DNA from: Rhizophagus sp. LPA8_4_AMF
Taxonomy: Eukaryota > Glomeromycota > Glomeromycetes > Glomerales > Glomeraceae
DNA length: 38,329 nt
Assembly (NCBI GenBank): GCA_021464525.1
Contig: JADRCO010000307.1
Coordinates: 1 to 38,329, forward strand
Direction: 5' to 3'
Part shown: positions 9,491-18,102 of the stretch, in pieces
Layout: the number at the start of each line of letters is the position of its first letter
Numbering within the stretch: position 1 is the first letter of the stretch
The notes under the pieces: generated by a model
Seen by the model: only the letters and a program-made list of their open reading frames with translations
Databases searched by the model: none
What the model was told of the DNA's origin: nothing
Position numbers and translations under genes: made by a program

Positions 9491-12136
9491 GTATTATAAA
9501 ATAATAAAATAACAATCTTTCCTATAATCATTATAAGATCTTTATCCATATCCTTCCAGATTTCAGCACATCCTAAGAAAAGAATATAATAAAATTAGTT
9601 TGTTAAAAGAAGAAAAATCATTTAACAAAAAATAAATTAAAAAAAAATTAATAAATTAATTTTAAAAACAAATATTAAACATATATTAATCAACATCTTA
9701 TTAATTTATAATCTAATCTATTACAACTCAATAAATTACAATTAAAAGATATTAACTAAGAATCTTTTTTGAATATTTCTACTGAGTAATAGGATTTTCT
9801 CAGTTCATTAATAAAAAATTTTCAAAAAATAAAAAAAAAGACTACTGCTTGTATTTAAGTAAAATAATTGACAGATATTTTAAAAGTTCTCTTACCTAAC
9901 TTAAAAGCTTGGTGCAAAACTAATAGGGAGCTGATGAGAGTTTAAAAGAAAAACAAATAGGTTTTCGTTATTGGGATAGCAATCTCACACCAAATTTTAT
10001 TAACCAAGAGGCAAGAAAGAAGAGTATTTCTATCATAATGCAACTCTTGAATAATAAGGTATAGAAGGTCAAAGATAAATTTGGATGACCTTTTATATTC
10101 GCATCAACTTGGTGCGCATTCCATTGTAAAATTCCCTAATTTAGGCTGATTTTGTAGTAAATCGGCTGATTTTCTTTGTAACGTATAAATTATTACATGA
10201 TTTAATAAAACCTCATTAATTTTCATGTAAATATTGATATTTAGAAATGTGTGGTCACACCATAAAGAATTATTTGCCATTAAAAAATGACCATAGGTTT
10301 TAGGGTTTTCACTGTATATAGCAATTAGCTAATTCTGTTATCTCTTATTTTTTAAACATTACTATAACTTCTGCTGAAAGTTGATATACGGAACTCATAA
10401 ATTTAAAGCACTATTAGTTGGTAGCAGTTTATCATAAAATATTCCTTCCCCTTGCAATCTTTGCACTTAGATAGTTCATAGATTTTGGTTTGGCAGTCTT
10501 TTTGAAATCACTGGCATCCTTATTAGTGCTAGACATCATCAAATCTACTTTTAATGGTTGTCGGGATTAAGATTACATATCTAATCAAGAGCATAGTTCT
10601 GTATCAGCATCATACGCAGGTGACTAGACTCTAATTTCCCATTAGTTATTATAATGATTTCATTTATAATTTATTTCAACTCATCGCAAGCTTTTTACTT
10701 GAATCTTCAAGGTTAATTGTCATCTCTTTAGAATTGTTATAAATCCAAACAGACATTTTATAATAAAAGTAAATAAATTAAAAATATTTTCAGCATAATA
10801 GCAAAAGCTTTTCATCTATAGTGATTGTAAAATATAGTATCTGTTTGAAATAAAAGGCATTTTTTATCACTAGAACCAGTCATTTTTGCTTATCATCTGG
10901 CTTATACAGTACAACTTAGACAAATTCAGGAAAGGAGTTGAGAACAGATGCAGCTTGGTATATAGTGTGAGAGTTTATTATTATTATAATAAAATTAATA
11001 TACTGATTTGCATTATGTATGTTTCCAAGTACATTGTCAATTGGTTATTTACATGATGCTATGCAAAGACAGCAAGGTGAGGAATATAGATTGCAGTCTA
11101 TATTTTATTGTAGATAAGTGTCTTTAAGAATCAAAGTCCAACCTTTATAATAATTTATCATTCATTTCATTCCTTCTTGAATTTAAAGATAGAATGTTTA
11201 TATACAATGTACTTTGGCAAATTTATTTACATTTGGTTTATATTGGAAATATTCGTGGCTTGGAATTTTTTTTTTTGATATTTCAAAAGGCGCAAAAATA
11301 TTTTGGGCGAAGTAGAGTGATGTACATTTTATAAGCCTCGTTTTATTGAAAAAGCCACTGCAAAGCAATGTAACGTTCCTGAAACCTTGTTGTGGACATG
11401 TGGTATTTAAGAACTAGGACTGATAGTTATATTTGAAATATGAATTCAGTTATAAAAGGCTTTTTAGTCATGTGCTTGAGGCGCTTGTAATAAAAATATA
11501 AATAAAAAGCCTTATGTTATACCAATGTCATTATTTTACAAAAATAAAATTATTTAAATTAAATGGCGCAATGTGGCTTTAAAGTGGCTTAATGTTTATT
11601 AATAATTAATAAATTTTTGGAATTATATTGGAAGTTACATAAAATATATTATGTATACTTTAAAATATACTTAAGATTATAAAATATACTTAAATTATAC
11701 TTAAAATTGCAATTTTTAATATGATTTAAATACATTTAAATGTAAAAAAGTTTTACATTTAAAATATACAAAATATATTTATATTTTAAAATTTAAATAT
11801 ATTTTAGTATATATTAAATTTATTTTTTTTTTCATAGGGATTTATTTTCTTAAACGTTTTTGACAATATAATTTAGGTATAATTTATTGATTAGTATAAA
11901 ATTCTTAATATACAGAAACTTCGATTCCAACATATAAAGTTTAATTAGAATATAACATTAAAAGTTTTTATCAGCAATCGTTAAGAAACTTTGACTGAGA
12001 TTAAAGGAGTTAAATTTATGGTTAACTAATATATATAGGAAAGAAAGATAAATTATTGTATTTATTTTTTATCCATGGGTTCTAATAATAATTCATAATT
12101 TATTTTCTTTTATATATTCTTACGGATGTGGTCTAG
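9491..12136. other. Long gene-poor AT-rich region
   Basis: No gene could be supported in these 2.6 kb. Short protein-like traces occur: plus strand about 9935-10050 (GFRYWDSNLTPNFINQEARK) and minus strand about 10450-10540 (STNKDASDFKKTAKPKS). They match no family I know and are probably repeat debris. A GTGTGGTCACAC palindrome lies near 10249-10260. From about 11640 to 11830 the sequence is low-complexity, with repeated AAATATACTTAA and a perfect hairpin listed separately. Confidence 0.4.
11735..11763. repeat. Perfect AT-only hairpin, 13-bp arms
   Basis: TTTAAATGTAAAA, then the loop AAG, then its exact reverse complement TTTTACATTTAAA. It lies in a low-complexity tract, so chance is possible, but a perfect 13-bp stem with a 3-nt loop is notable. 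It could be a cruciform site or the core of a very small repeat. Confidence 0.6.
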
Positions 12137-12256
12137 TCCAAAATCCCGACGGGTTAAAATCCCGACACTCTAATGCTGGTAAATCGATCACGTGACCTGA
12201 ATAATTCTGAATAACGCTGGCCAATTTCGGGATTTTGACCCTGTCTGGATTTTGAA
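12137..12256. mobile_element. MITE-like element with ~30-bp inverted ends
   Basis: The left end (12137-12165) begins TCCAAAATCCCGACGGGT and the right end read in reverse begins TTCAAAATCCAGACAGGGT. Both continue with AAAATCCCGA. Each arm thus carries AAAATCC(C/A)GAC or a close variant twice, an internal direct repeat. The interior includes GATCACGTGACC, and total size is about 120 bp with no coding capacity. It differs in sequence from the element at 3370-3507, so it is probably a separate family. Confidence 0.75.
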
Positions 12257-13098
12257 CGGATCACTAACGAAGACTTGTTTTCTGTCTTGCTTCTTCTAGC
12301 ACTTTGCCATAATTTGAGGATATAAATTTCGTGAATACAGAACCTTGATCATGTGAATCAAAGTATTCATTCATATATCAATTTCATATTTTTACCACCT
12401 AACAATTTCACTGCCATGCTGTCTAATATATTAAATAATGTGAGCTGGAATATTTCTCTTCATTCACAAGTTTTCAAATGGGTACCATCCATCTAAAGAA
12501 ATTTGATAGTGCAAGCTATGCTTTGATATTTATATTTGCTTATAAGTTATAGTGATTTTGGTATATACTTCTTTTTCTTATACATTTCCTTCGATAAATT
12601 TGGAGATATATGTTGTTGTGAAGAACTGGACACGTTCTATGTAATTCAGCATGCATCACGTGTGCTTTTTTTAGTCTGAATTTTTTAACGAAATTATTTG
12701 ATTTATTGTAAAAAAGTATAAATTTATAGAATATCAAATAATAACGGATAGCAAATACTTATTAATCAAAAAAAAGAGAAAATAATTTAATTCAATAGTA
12801 AATAAAAATTGGGTTATTATTAATTTTATGTATATAAAATTACCGAAGCTAAAACGAAAAATAATAGATCTTTTACACAAGTCATATTGAATATGTAAAA
12901 AATAAGTAAAATTTATAAAATTTTTTAATAGAAAAGTTATAAGTTATTAACATAAGGAATAATTTGACAATTGATAAAAGCATTAATACTAGCAGCAAAC
13001 TAAATTAAGGTTAAATGAGATAATCTAAAAAATAAATCACTATATTAATTTTAGTCGCTAATTTTAATTACTTGTTTAAAGAAATTTACCTCTAAATA
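12257..13098. other. Intergenic spacer
   Basis: This is AT-rich sequence without supportable genes. A short minus-strand open frame (about 12540-12737) has no recognisable features and is treated as chance. Confidence 0.4.
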
Positions 13099-13510
13099 CT
13101 AATCTTCATACAAGCATTCTTGTACTTTTTGTACTTCACCTTGTTCGTGTAATAACGCAAGTCATTTTTTTGCGTCACAATTTCCTCCTTCAGCTGCTTC
13201 TTTATATAAATCAAATGCCTTTTCTTTATTAACGTCGACTATAATTCCGTGATAAAAATATATTGGAAATATATTTTCCACTTTTACATCCTCTTTCAGC
13301 TGCTTGATTATAATAATCAAATGCTCTAGCTTCATTTTTATTAACACTTTTTCCTAATTCATAAATCTCTCCTAATTTATATAATACTAATTTATTATCA
13401 TTTTCTGCTGATTTTTGATACCAATATTTGACTTCCTTTAAATCTTTTACTATTTCTTCTCCATTTTCATAAAATGATTTAAGTAATTCATTATTATTTC
13501 CCTTCGCAGT
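13099..13510 (-). pseudogene. Sel1-repeat protein, 3' fragment only
   Basis: This is the terminal part of a Sel1-repeat gene. It reads [60 protein letters not shown] and [10 protein letters not shown]. After a frame change near 13280-13300 it continues [20 protein letters not shown], then LALLHEQGEVQKVQECLYED to a stop at 13099-13101. It aligns with the C-termini of the four intact Sel1 genes, including the conserved linker before KVNYWYHKA. An extra stop lies just before LALLHE. The rest of the gene is missing upstream. It lies head-to-head with the next Sel1 gene, so an inverted duplication followed by loss is likely. Confidence 0.8.
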
Positions 13511-13954
13511 TGTTCCAGAAATTACAATATAGAATTAATTATAAAATATTGTAAAGATATGGGCTTAATAATGTTTAGAAATTTTCAGGATATCAAGAGA
13601 CTACATTTCAATGCACTATCAAGTCTTTTAAATAGGGAAGAATGAAGAAAAATTAAAAACGGAATGAATTTCTCATCGTCTGGATTAATTTTAATCCGTT
13701 TTTAATATCTCTTATTTTATTTTAGAAAAAGATTTTTTTTATAGTGTTTATTATTATACTTTCATGAGATAGAAAACTTCAAGCGTTTATTTAATACGTC
13801 AAAATGTATTTATTTTTGGGTTGACAATCTTATCTAATTTACGTAGTACAGACTTGAAATTGGCGTAATCTAACTTAAATTGTGAAACGATGTACAATTT
13901 CAAAATAAATTAACTTTTCAGGCTGATACACAAAACTTTTCTAAACAAATAATC
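13511..13954. other. Spacer and upstream region of the first Sel1 gene
   Basis: This is the non-coding region between the eroded Sel1 fragment and the 892-aa Sel1 gene. It contains the TTAAATTGTGAAACGATGTA block at 13875 shared with the neighbouring paralogue. It also has a TTTTCAGG just before the start, possibly a 5'-UTR splice acceptor. Confidence 0.4.
13878..13906 (+). promoter_or_regulatory. Degenerate copy of upstream palindrome
   Basis: AATTGTGAAAC, then GATGTACA, then ATTTCAAAAT, about 50-75 bp before the ATG. The left arm and spacer are identical to the perfect palindrome at 18009-18038 upstream of the second paralogue. The right arm differs at the first base and where CACAAT has become CAAAAT. 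Conservation in a diverged upstream region suggests either a regulatory site or simple co-duplication. Confidence 0.5.
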
Positions 13955-16633
13955 ATGTCTTTAAATAATAATAATATTATTATTATTTCGAAAGAGGATG
14001 AAAATTTCTTGAAAGAATTTTTAAAAGATTTTTATCGTCAAGTTATAAGAATAGAATATTTTTCAAATTATGAACATATTTTAAAGGAATGGACAAAAGA
14101 TTATTTTAATGATAATGAAAAAAATCCTGAAATGATTTTAAAATTAATGAAAAATCATGAAGAAAGTGAAAATTGGTTTTCAAGTTTAATAGGATTTTTT
14201 TATGAACATGGTATAGGTCTTAATGATACCAAATTTATTGATAAAAATGATTTTTTAAAATTATATTTATTATCAATTAATAATAAAGATGGTATTAATT
14301 CTATGTATCATTTACTTAATAATATTATTACAAAATATTTATTATCATTTTATTATTATAAAGATATTATTTTAGATAAAAAATTTTTGTTTGCAAAGAA
14401 ATTGGAAAATTTGTCATATGACCATTTTGAATATTTTAATGGATTAGAAATAAATTTATATAAAGATGAGATAGGTACTATAGAAAAGTATTTTGAATCA
14501 TCAGATAAAAATTTTAATCAAAATCAAATGGAATACGACAAAAAAAAAGAATTAATTGAATTAAATAATTTAGGTTTCTGTTTTCAATTTGGAATAAGAA
14601 AATGTAAGGATGAGTTTAAGGCATTTGAATGTTATTTTAAATCGGCAGAAGGGGGAAATTCTAGTGCACAAAATAATTTAGGTTATTGTTATCAAAATGG
14701 AATTGGAATAATGAAAAGTGAAAATAAAGCATTTGAATGGTATTTAAAAGCTGCAGATAAAGAAAATATATATGCACAATATAATTTAGGTATTTGTTAT
14801 CAAAATGGAATAGGAATTAATAAGGATGATAATAAAGCCATTGAATACTATATCAAATCTGCTAAAGGAGAATATCCACTTGCACAAAATGTGTTAGGTA
14901 ATTATTATCAAAATGGAATTGGTATGGAAAAAAATTTAGAACAATCCATTTACTGGTATGAAAAAGCAGCAGAAAATGGAAATAAATTCGCACAATACAA
15001 TTTAGCCAAAATTTATGTAAATGGAGAGAATGGTATAAAAAGAAATGAAAATAAAGCTTTTAAATATTATAAAAAATCAGCTGATCAAGAATATTTGGAT
15101 GCTCAATTTGAACTTGGACTTTGTTATAGTATCGGAATTGGAATTGATATTGACATAACAAAAGCATTAGAATTATATGAAATTGCTGCTAAAAAAGAGC
15201 ACAAGATTGCACAATATAATCTTGGAATTTTGTATAAAAATAGGTTTGACCAAAAAGCAGAAATTTACTGGTATACTAAGGCAGCAGAAAATGGACATGA
15301 AATAGCGCAGTATGATTTAGCTTATTACTATAAACGTGGGATTGGGGTTGGAAAAGATAAAGTTAAGGCATTTCAATATTATAAAAAATCGGCTGACAAA
15401 GATTATCTAAAAGCCCAATTTGAGCTTGGATACTGTTATTATTTAGGAATTGGGACAGAAATTAATGAAATAAAAGCATTTGAATTGTATGAAATAGCAG
15501 CCAAAAAAGGACATATGATTGCACAAAATAATCTTGGAGCTTTATATGAAGAAAAAATAAATTTTGAAAAGGCTTTTTACTGGTATAACAAAGCAGCAGA
15601 AAACAGATTTAGCGTAGCACAATATAACTTGGGAAGATGTTATAAACGTGGAAAAGGAGTGGACAAGGATGAAAACAAAGCATTTGAATATTACAAAAAA
15701 TCAGCTGATCAAGGATATCTAAATGCTCAATTTAAGCTTGGATATTGCTACAGCAATGGAATTGGTACTGAAATTAATAAAACAAAAGCATTTGAGCTAT
15801 ATAAAATAGCAGCTGAGAAAGGACATGTGATTGCACAAAATAACTTTGGCTCTTTATATTATGAAGGTGAAGGTACGGAGAAGGATTTAACAAAAGCTGT
15901 TTATTGGTATAATAAGGCAGCAGGAAAAGGATGTAAAACAGCATTATATAATTTAGGTGAATGTTATGAATTAGGAAATGGTGTGAATAAAGATCCGGTT
16001 AAAGCATTTGAATATTTTAAGAAATCAGCTGAAAAAGGAGATGTTGATTCGAAATTTCAGCTTGGTTATTTCTATGTAAATGGTATTGGAACTGAAGTTA
16101 ATAAAGAAAAAGGATTTAAATTATACAATGAAGCAGCTGGCAGTAATATTAAAGTTGATTTTATTGAAAATGATGAAGAATTGGTGAATGATTTAGATAA
16201 AGTTAATTATTGGTACCATAAAGATGCAGAAAATTATAATGGACTCGCATTATATAATTTGGGTAAATTATATGAATTAGGAATAGGTATTCATGAAAAT
16301 AAAGTTAGAGCATTTGAATTTTATAAAAAATCTGCTGAGCAAGGATTTATTGGTGCTCAGTATAAACTTGGATATTTTTATGAAAAAGGAATTGGTACCG
16401 AGATAGATATAGCGAGGGCATTTGAATTGTACAGAATAGCCGCAGAGGGAGCAAATGTTGATGCACAAAAACGTCTTGCATATTTTTATGAACAAGGCAT
16501 ATGGACTGATAAAAATATGGAAAATGCTGTTTATTGGTATAGGAAAGTTGTAGAAAATGGATGCTTAGATGTTCAAGAAAAGTTAGATGCTCTTTTACAG
16601 AAAAATGAAATTCAAAATTTTATTTTTCTTTAA
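13955..16633 (+). CDS. Sel1-repeat protein, 892 aa (tandem paralogue A)
   Basis: It is probably an adaptor or scaffold, since Sel1 (TPR-like) repeats bind proteins; the partner is unknown. Residues 1 to about 200 are an alpha-helical family-specific head (FLKEFLKDFYRQVIRIEY, WFSSLIGFFYEHG, KYLLSFYYYKD) with no domain I can name and no signal peptide. About 18 Sel1 repeats of about 36 residues follow, each of the form QYNLGxCYxxGxGxxKD..[13 protein letters not shown]. They are interrupted once near residues 730-750 by the insertion [19 protein letters not shown]. The C-terminus is VENGCLDVQEKLDALLQKN. The gene has a single exon. It is about 85-90% identical by eye to the gene at 18103, its tandem duplicate, in the same orientation 1.5 kb downstream. 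The start is supported by the matching MSLNN start there. No catalytic motif is present. Confidence 0.9.
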   Translation: MSLNNNNIIIISKEDENFLKEFLKDFYRQVIRIEYFSNYEHILKEWTKDYFNDNEKNPEMILKLMKNHEESENWFSSLIGFFYEHGIGLNDTKFIDKNDFLKLYLLSINNKDGINSMYHLLNNIITKYLLSFYYYKDIILDKKFLFAKKLENLSYDHFEYFNGLEINLYKDEIGTIEKYFESSDKNFNQNQMEYDKKKELIELNNLGFCFQFGIRKCKDEFKAFECYFKSAEGGNSSAQNNLGYCYQNGIGIMKSENKAFEWYLKAADKENIYAQYNLGICYQNGIGINKDDNKAIEYYIKSAKGEYPLAQNVLGNYYQNGIGMEKNLEQSIYWYEKAAENGNKFAQYNLAKIYVNGENGIKRNENKAFKYYKKSADQEYLDAQFELGLCYSIGIGIDIDITKALELYEIAAKKEHKIAQYNLGILYKNRFDQKAEIYWYTKAAENGHEIAQYDLAYYYKRGIGVGKDKVKAFQYYKKSADKDYLKAQFELGYCYYLGIGTEINEIKAFELYEIAAKKGHMIAQNNLGALYEEKINFEKAFYWYNKAAENRFSVAQYNLGRCYKRGKGVDKDENKAFEYYKKSADQGYLNAQFKLGYCYSNGIGTEINKTKAFELYKIAAEKGHVIAQNNFGSLYYEGEGTEKDLTKAVYWYNKAAGKGCKTALYNLGECYELGNGVNKDPVKAFEYFKKSAEKGDVDSKFQLGYFYVNGIGTEVNKEKGFKLYNEAAGSNIKVDFIENDEELVNDLDKVNYWYHKDAENYNGLALYNLGKLYELGIGIHENKVRAFEFYKKSAEQGFIGAQYKLGYFYEKGIGTEIDIARAFELYRIAAEGANVDAQKRLAYFYEQGIWTDKNMENAVYWYRKVVENGCLDVQEKLDALLQKNEIQNFIFL

Positions 16634-17662
16634 ATTTTAAAATTTTCATTATATACTGTAATTGTTTTCACTGTCGCCATCATCATTTATAATTTATATT
16701 ACCAAAGAAATTAATAAATTGAAGAATTTTTTTGATTTCTAATTAGAATATTGAAAAATAAACAAGTTAGATTCTTGACGACTTTCATAATATGATTGAT
16801 ATCATATATCAGAAGATACTATGATTATAGATATATTATTAAGAATAATAATATTATAAACTATTTGGCTTGATAATTCCGGGTGACAATCTGTTTTTTT
16901 GGATGCCGGCAGCCGAAATTATCATAATTCCGGCCCTGAAAGATGCGTACGATAGCAATGTTTTTGGTTGCTTTTGACCTTTTTATTCCGGCGTCCTGTT
17001 TTAACCCTAGTTTTGGAAACTTGTTTATTTCGAAAGTTTTATTATTTTAATATACATAAATGATTTCCTAGATAGTTTTTCTTTTTTTTTTTCTTTACTT
17101 CTATTGCATAGAGTAGTCGTTTATTTGGTCGCCCTGTAGTGTTGCGATAGCAACGCATCCATAGTTTACTATGGAGTTTATGTATTTCTTTTGTATATTT
17201 TATATCAAGTTTTATTAATAAAATTATTAAAGAAATGTATAAAAAAAAATGGTTGGTTTGTTAATTTTTTTTTTTTCGTACCAATAAACAATCATTGGCT
17301 GATTAAATGTTTGTGCAGAGTTAACGAAATTTTTGAGTTAGTATAAAATGTTCATATATTAAAAGTACCTTAACTATATTCAGTTAAAAGGTTTAATAAA
17401 AATTACGAAATTTACTACTGTACAAAAATGCTGATTTAACTTTAATCTACCAGCCGAGGATAAAGCTACAGCCGATTAAGTACATCATTGTCATCATATT
17501 TTTTTGTTACCTATAATTTCTGGTTCAATGTTCTTAATTAAAAGAGTTTTTTTTAATGTACAGGCTTATTTAACTAATAAATCAAATTATCTTAAATTAT
17601 TAGTTAGGTTACTTCAAAAGTTCCGGTCATTGATTTAAGATAGCCAATCAGGCTAATTTCAC
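16634..17662. other. Spacer between the two tandem Sel1 paralogues
   Basis: There is no gene here. AATTAATAAATTG near 16707 may serve in poly(A) addition for the upstream gene. At about 16870-17000 the motif ATAATTCCGG or close variants recurs three times (16872, 16920, 16983) with ATGCCGGC, resembling the interior of the element at 3370-3507. This is probably a degenerate relative. Paired hairpins at 17141-17174 are listed separately. Confidence 0.4.
17141..17174. repeat. Two adjacent perfect hairpins
   Basis: GTTGC-GATA-GCAAC (17141-17154) is followed within 5 bp by CCATAG-TTTA-CTATGG (17159-17174). Both have perfect stems and 4-nt loops. The preceding CGCCCTG and the GCATC between the hairpins resemble the hairpin at 22738-22756, so these may belong to one small dispersed family. 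Confidence 0.5.
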
Positions 17663-17758
17663 ATGATCAATTAAATTTTCATCGAGTAGTAAATCATTTC
17701 CTTAACATTGTTTTGATTATTAATATTATTAATTCACTATGAAAATTAACTTGATCAT
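17663..17758. mobile_element. 96-bp inverted-repeat element
   Basis: ATGATCAATTAAATTTTCAT (17663-17682) and ATGAAAATTAACTTGATCAT (17739-17758) are reverse complements at 18 of 20 positions. Weaker complementarity continues inward. There is no coding content. It is a MITE-like or foldback repeat sitting in the upstream region of the second Sel1 paralogue. Confidence 0.65.
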
Positions 17759-17904
17759 TTTACATACTGTAAATCGGTTTGCTTTTGATCTCTTTAGGCG
17801 AAGTAAATTGAAATTATCATTACTATCGCGAATAATTCATATCAATTTATTTATTATCGGTTCAACTTAAGGCTGAATATTGTTAAAAAAAGTTATTGTT
17901 GTGT

Positions 17905-17962
17905 GGTTACATTAAATATTGTACTTATGTGATACTATGACTTAATATTTATGTCTGCGCAG
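17905..17962. repeat. Upstream module shared with 33.1-33.3 kb
   Basis: GGTTACATTAAATATTGTA matches GGTCACACTAAATATTGTA (33127-33145) at 17 of 19 positions. The following TGTGATACTA is identical to that at about 33244-33253, and CTGCGCAG echoes the TACTGCGG border at 33271. The spacing is shorter here, so this looks like an internally deleted copy of the same element. Both copies lie upstream of Sel1 genes. Confidence 0.55.
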
Positions 17963-18008
17963 TGCTTATTTACGTAATACGGAATAAGGTGTAACGTAAC
18001 TTCAGTTA

Positions 18009-18038
18009 AATTGTGAAACGATGTACAGTTTCACAATT
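18009..18038 (+). promoter_or_regulatory. Perfect upstream palindrome, 11-bp arms
   Basis: AATTGTGAAAC, then the spacer GATGTACA, then GTTTCACAATT, an exact inverted repeat 65-94 bp before the ATG of the 850-aa Sel1 gene. The spacer itself contains palindromic TGTACA. The same left arm and spacer occur at the same place before the first paralogue. It may be a dimeric transcription-factor site or an RNA hairpin in the 5' leader. A pyrimidine tract and CAG (about 18061-18073) follow and could be a 5'-UTR splice acceptor. Confidence 0.65.
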
Positions 18039-18102
18039 GCGTTCGTGAAATGGCAATTTTCTTTTCTTTCAGGTCAACTCTTAAAAACTTTTCTAATAAA
18101 CA

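Noticed and set aside
16277-16495. 72-codon open frame antisense to Sel1 paralogue A
   Set aside because: It is a shadow of the repetitive coding strand. The same applies to the frames at 18492-18677, 19235-19441, 20423-20608, 24556-24765 and 37315-37560.
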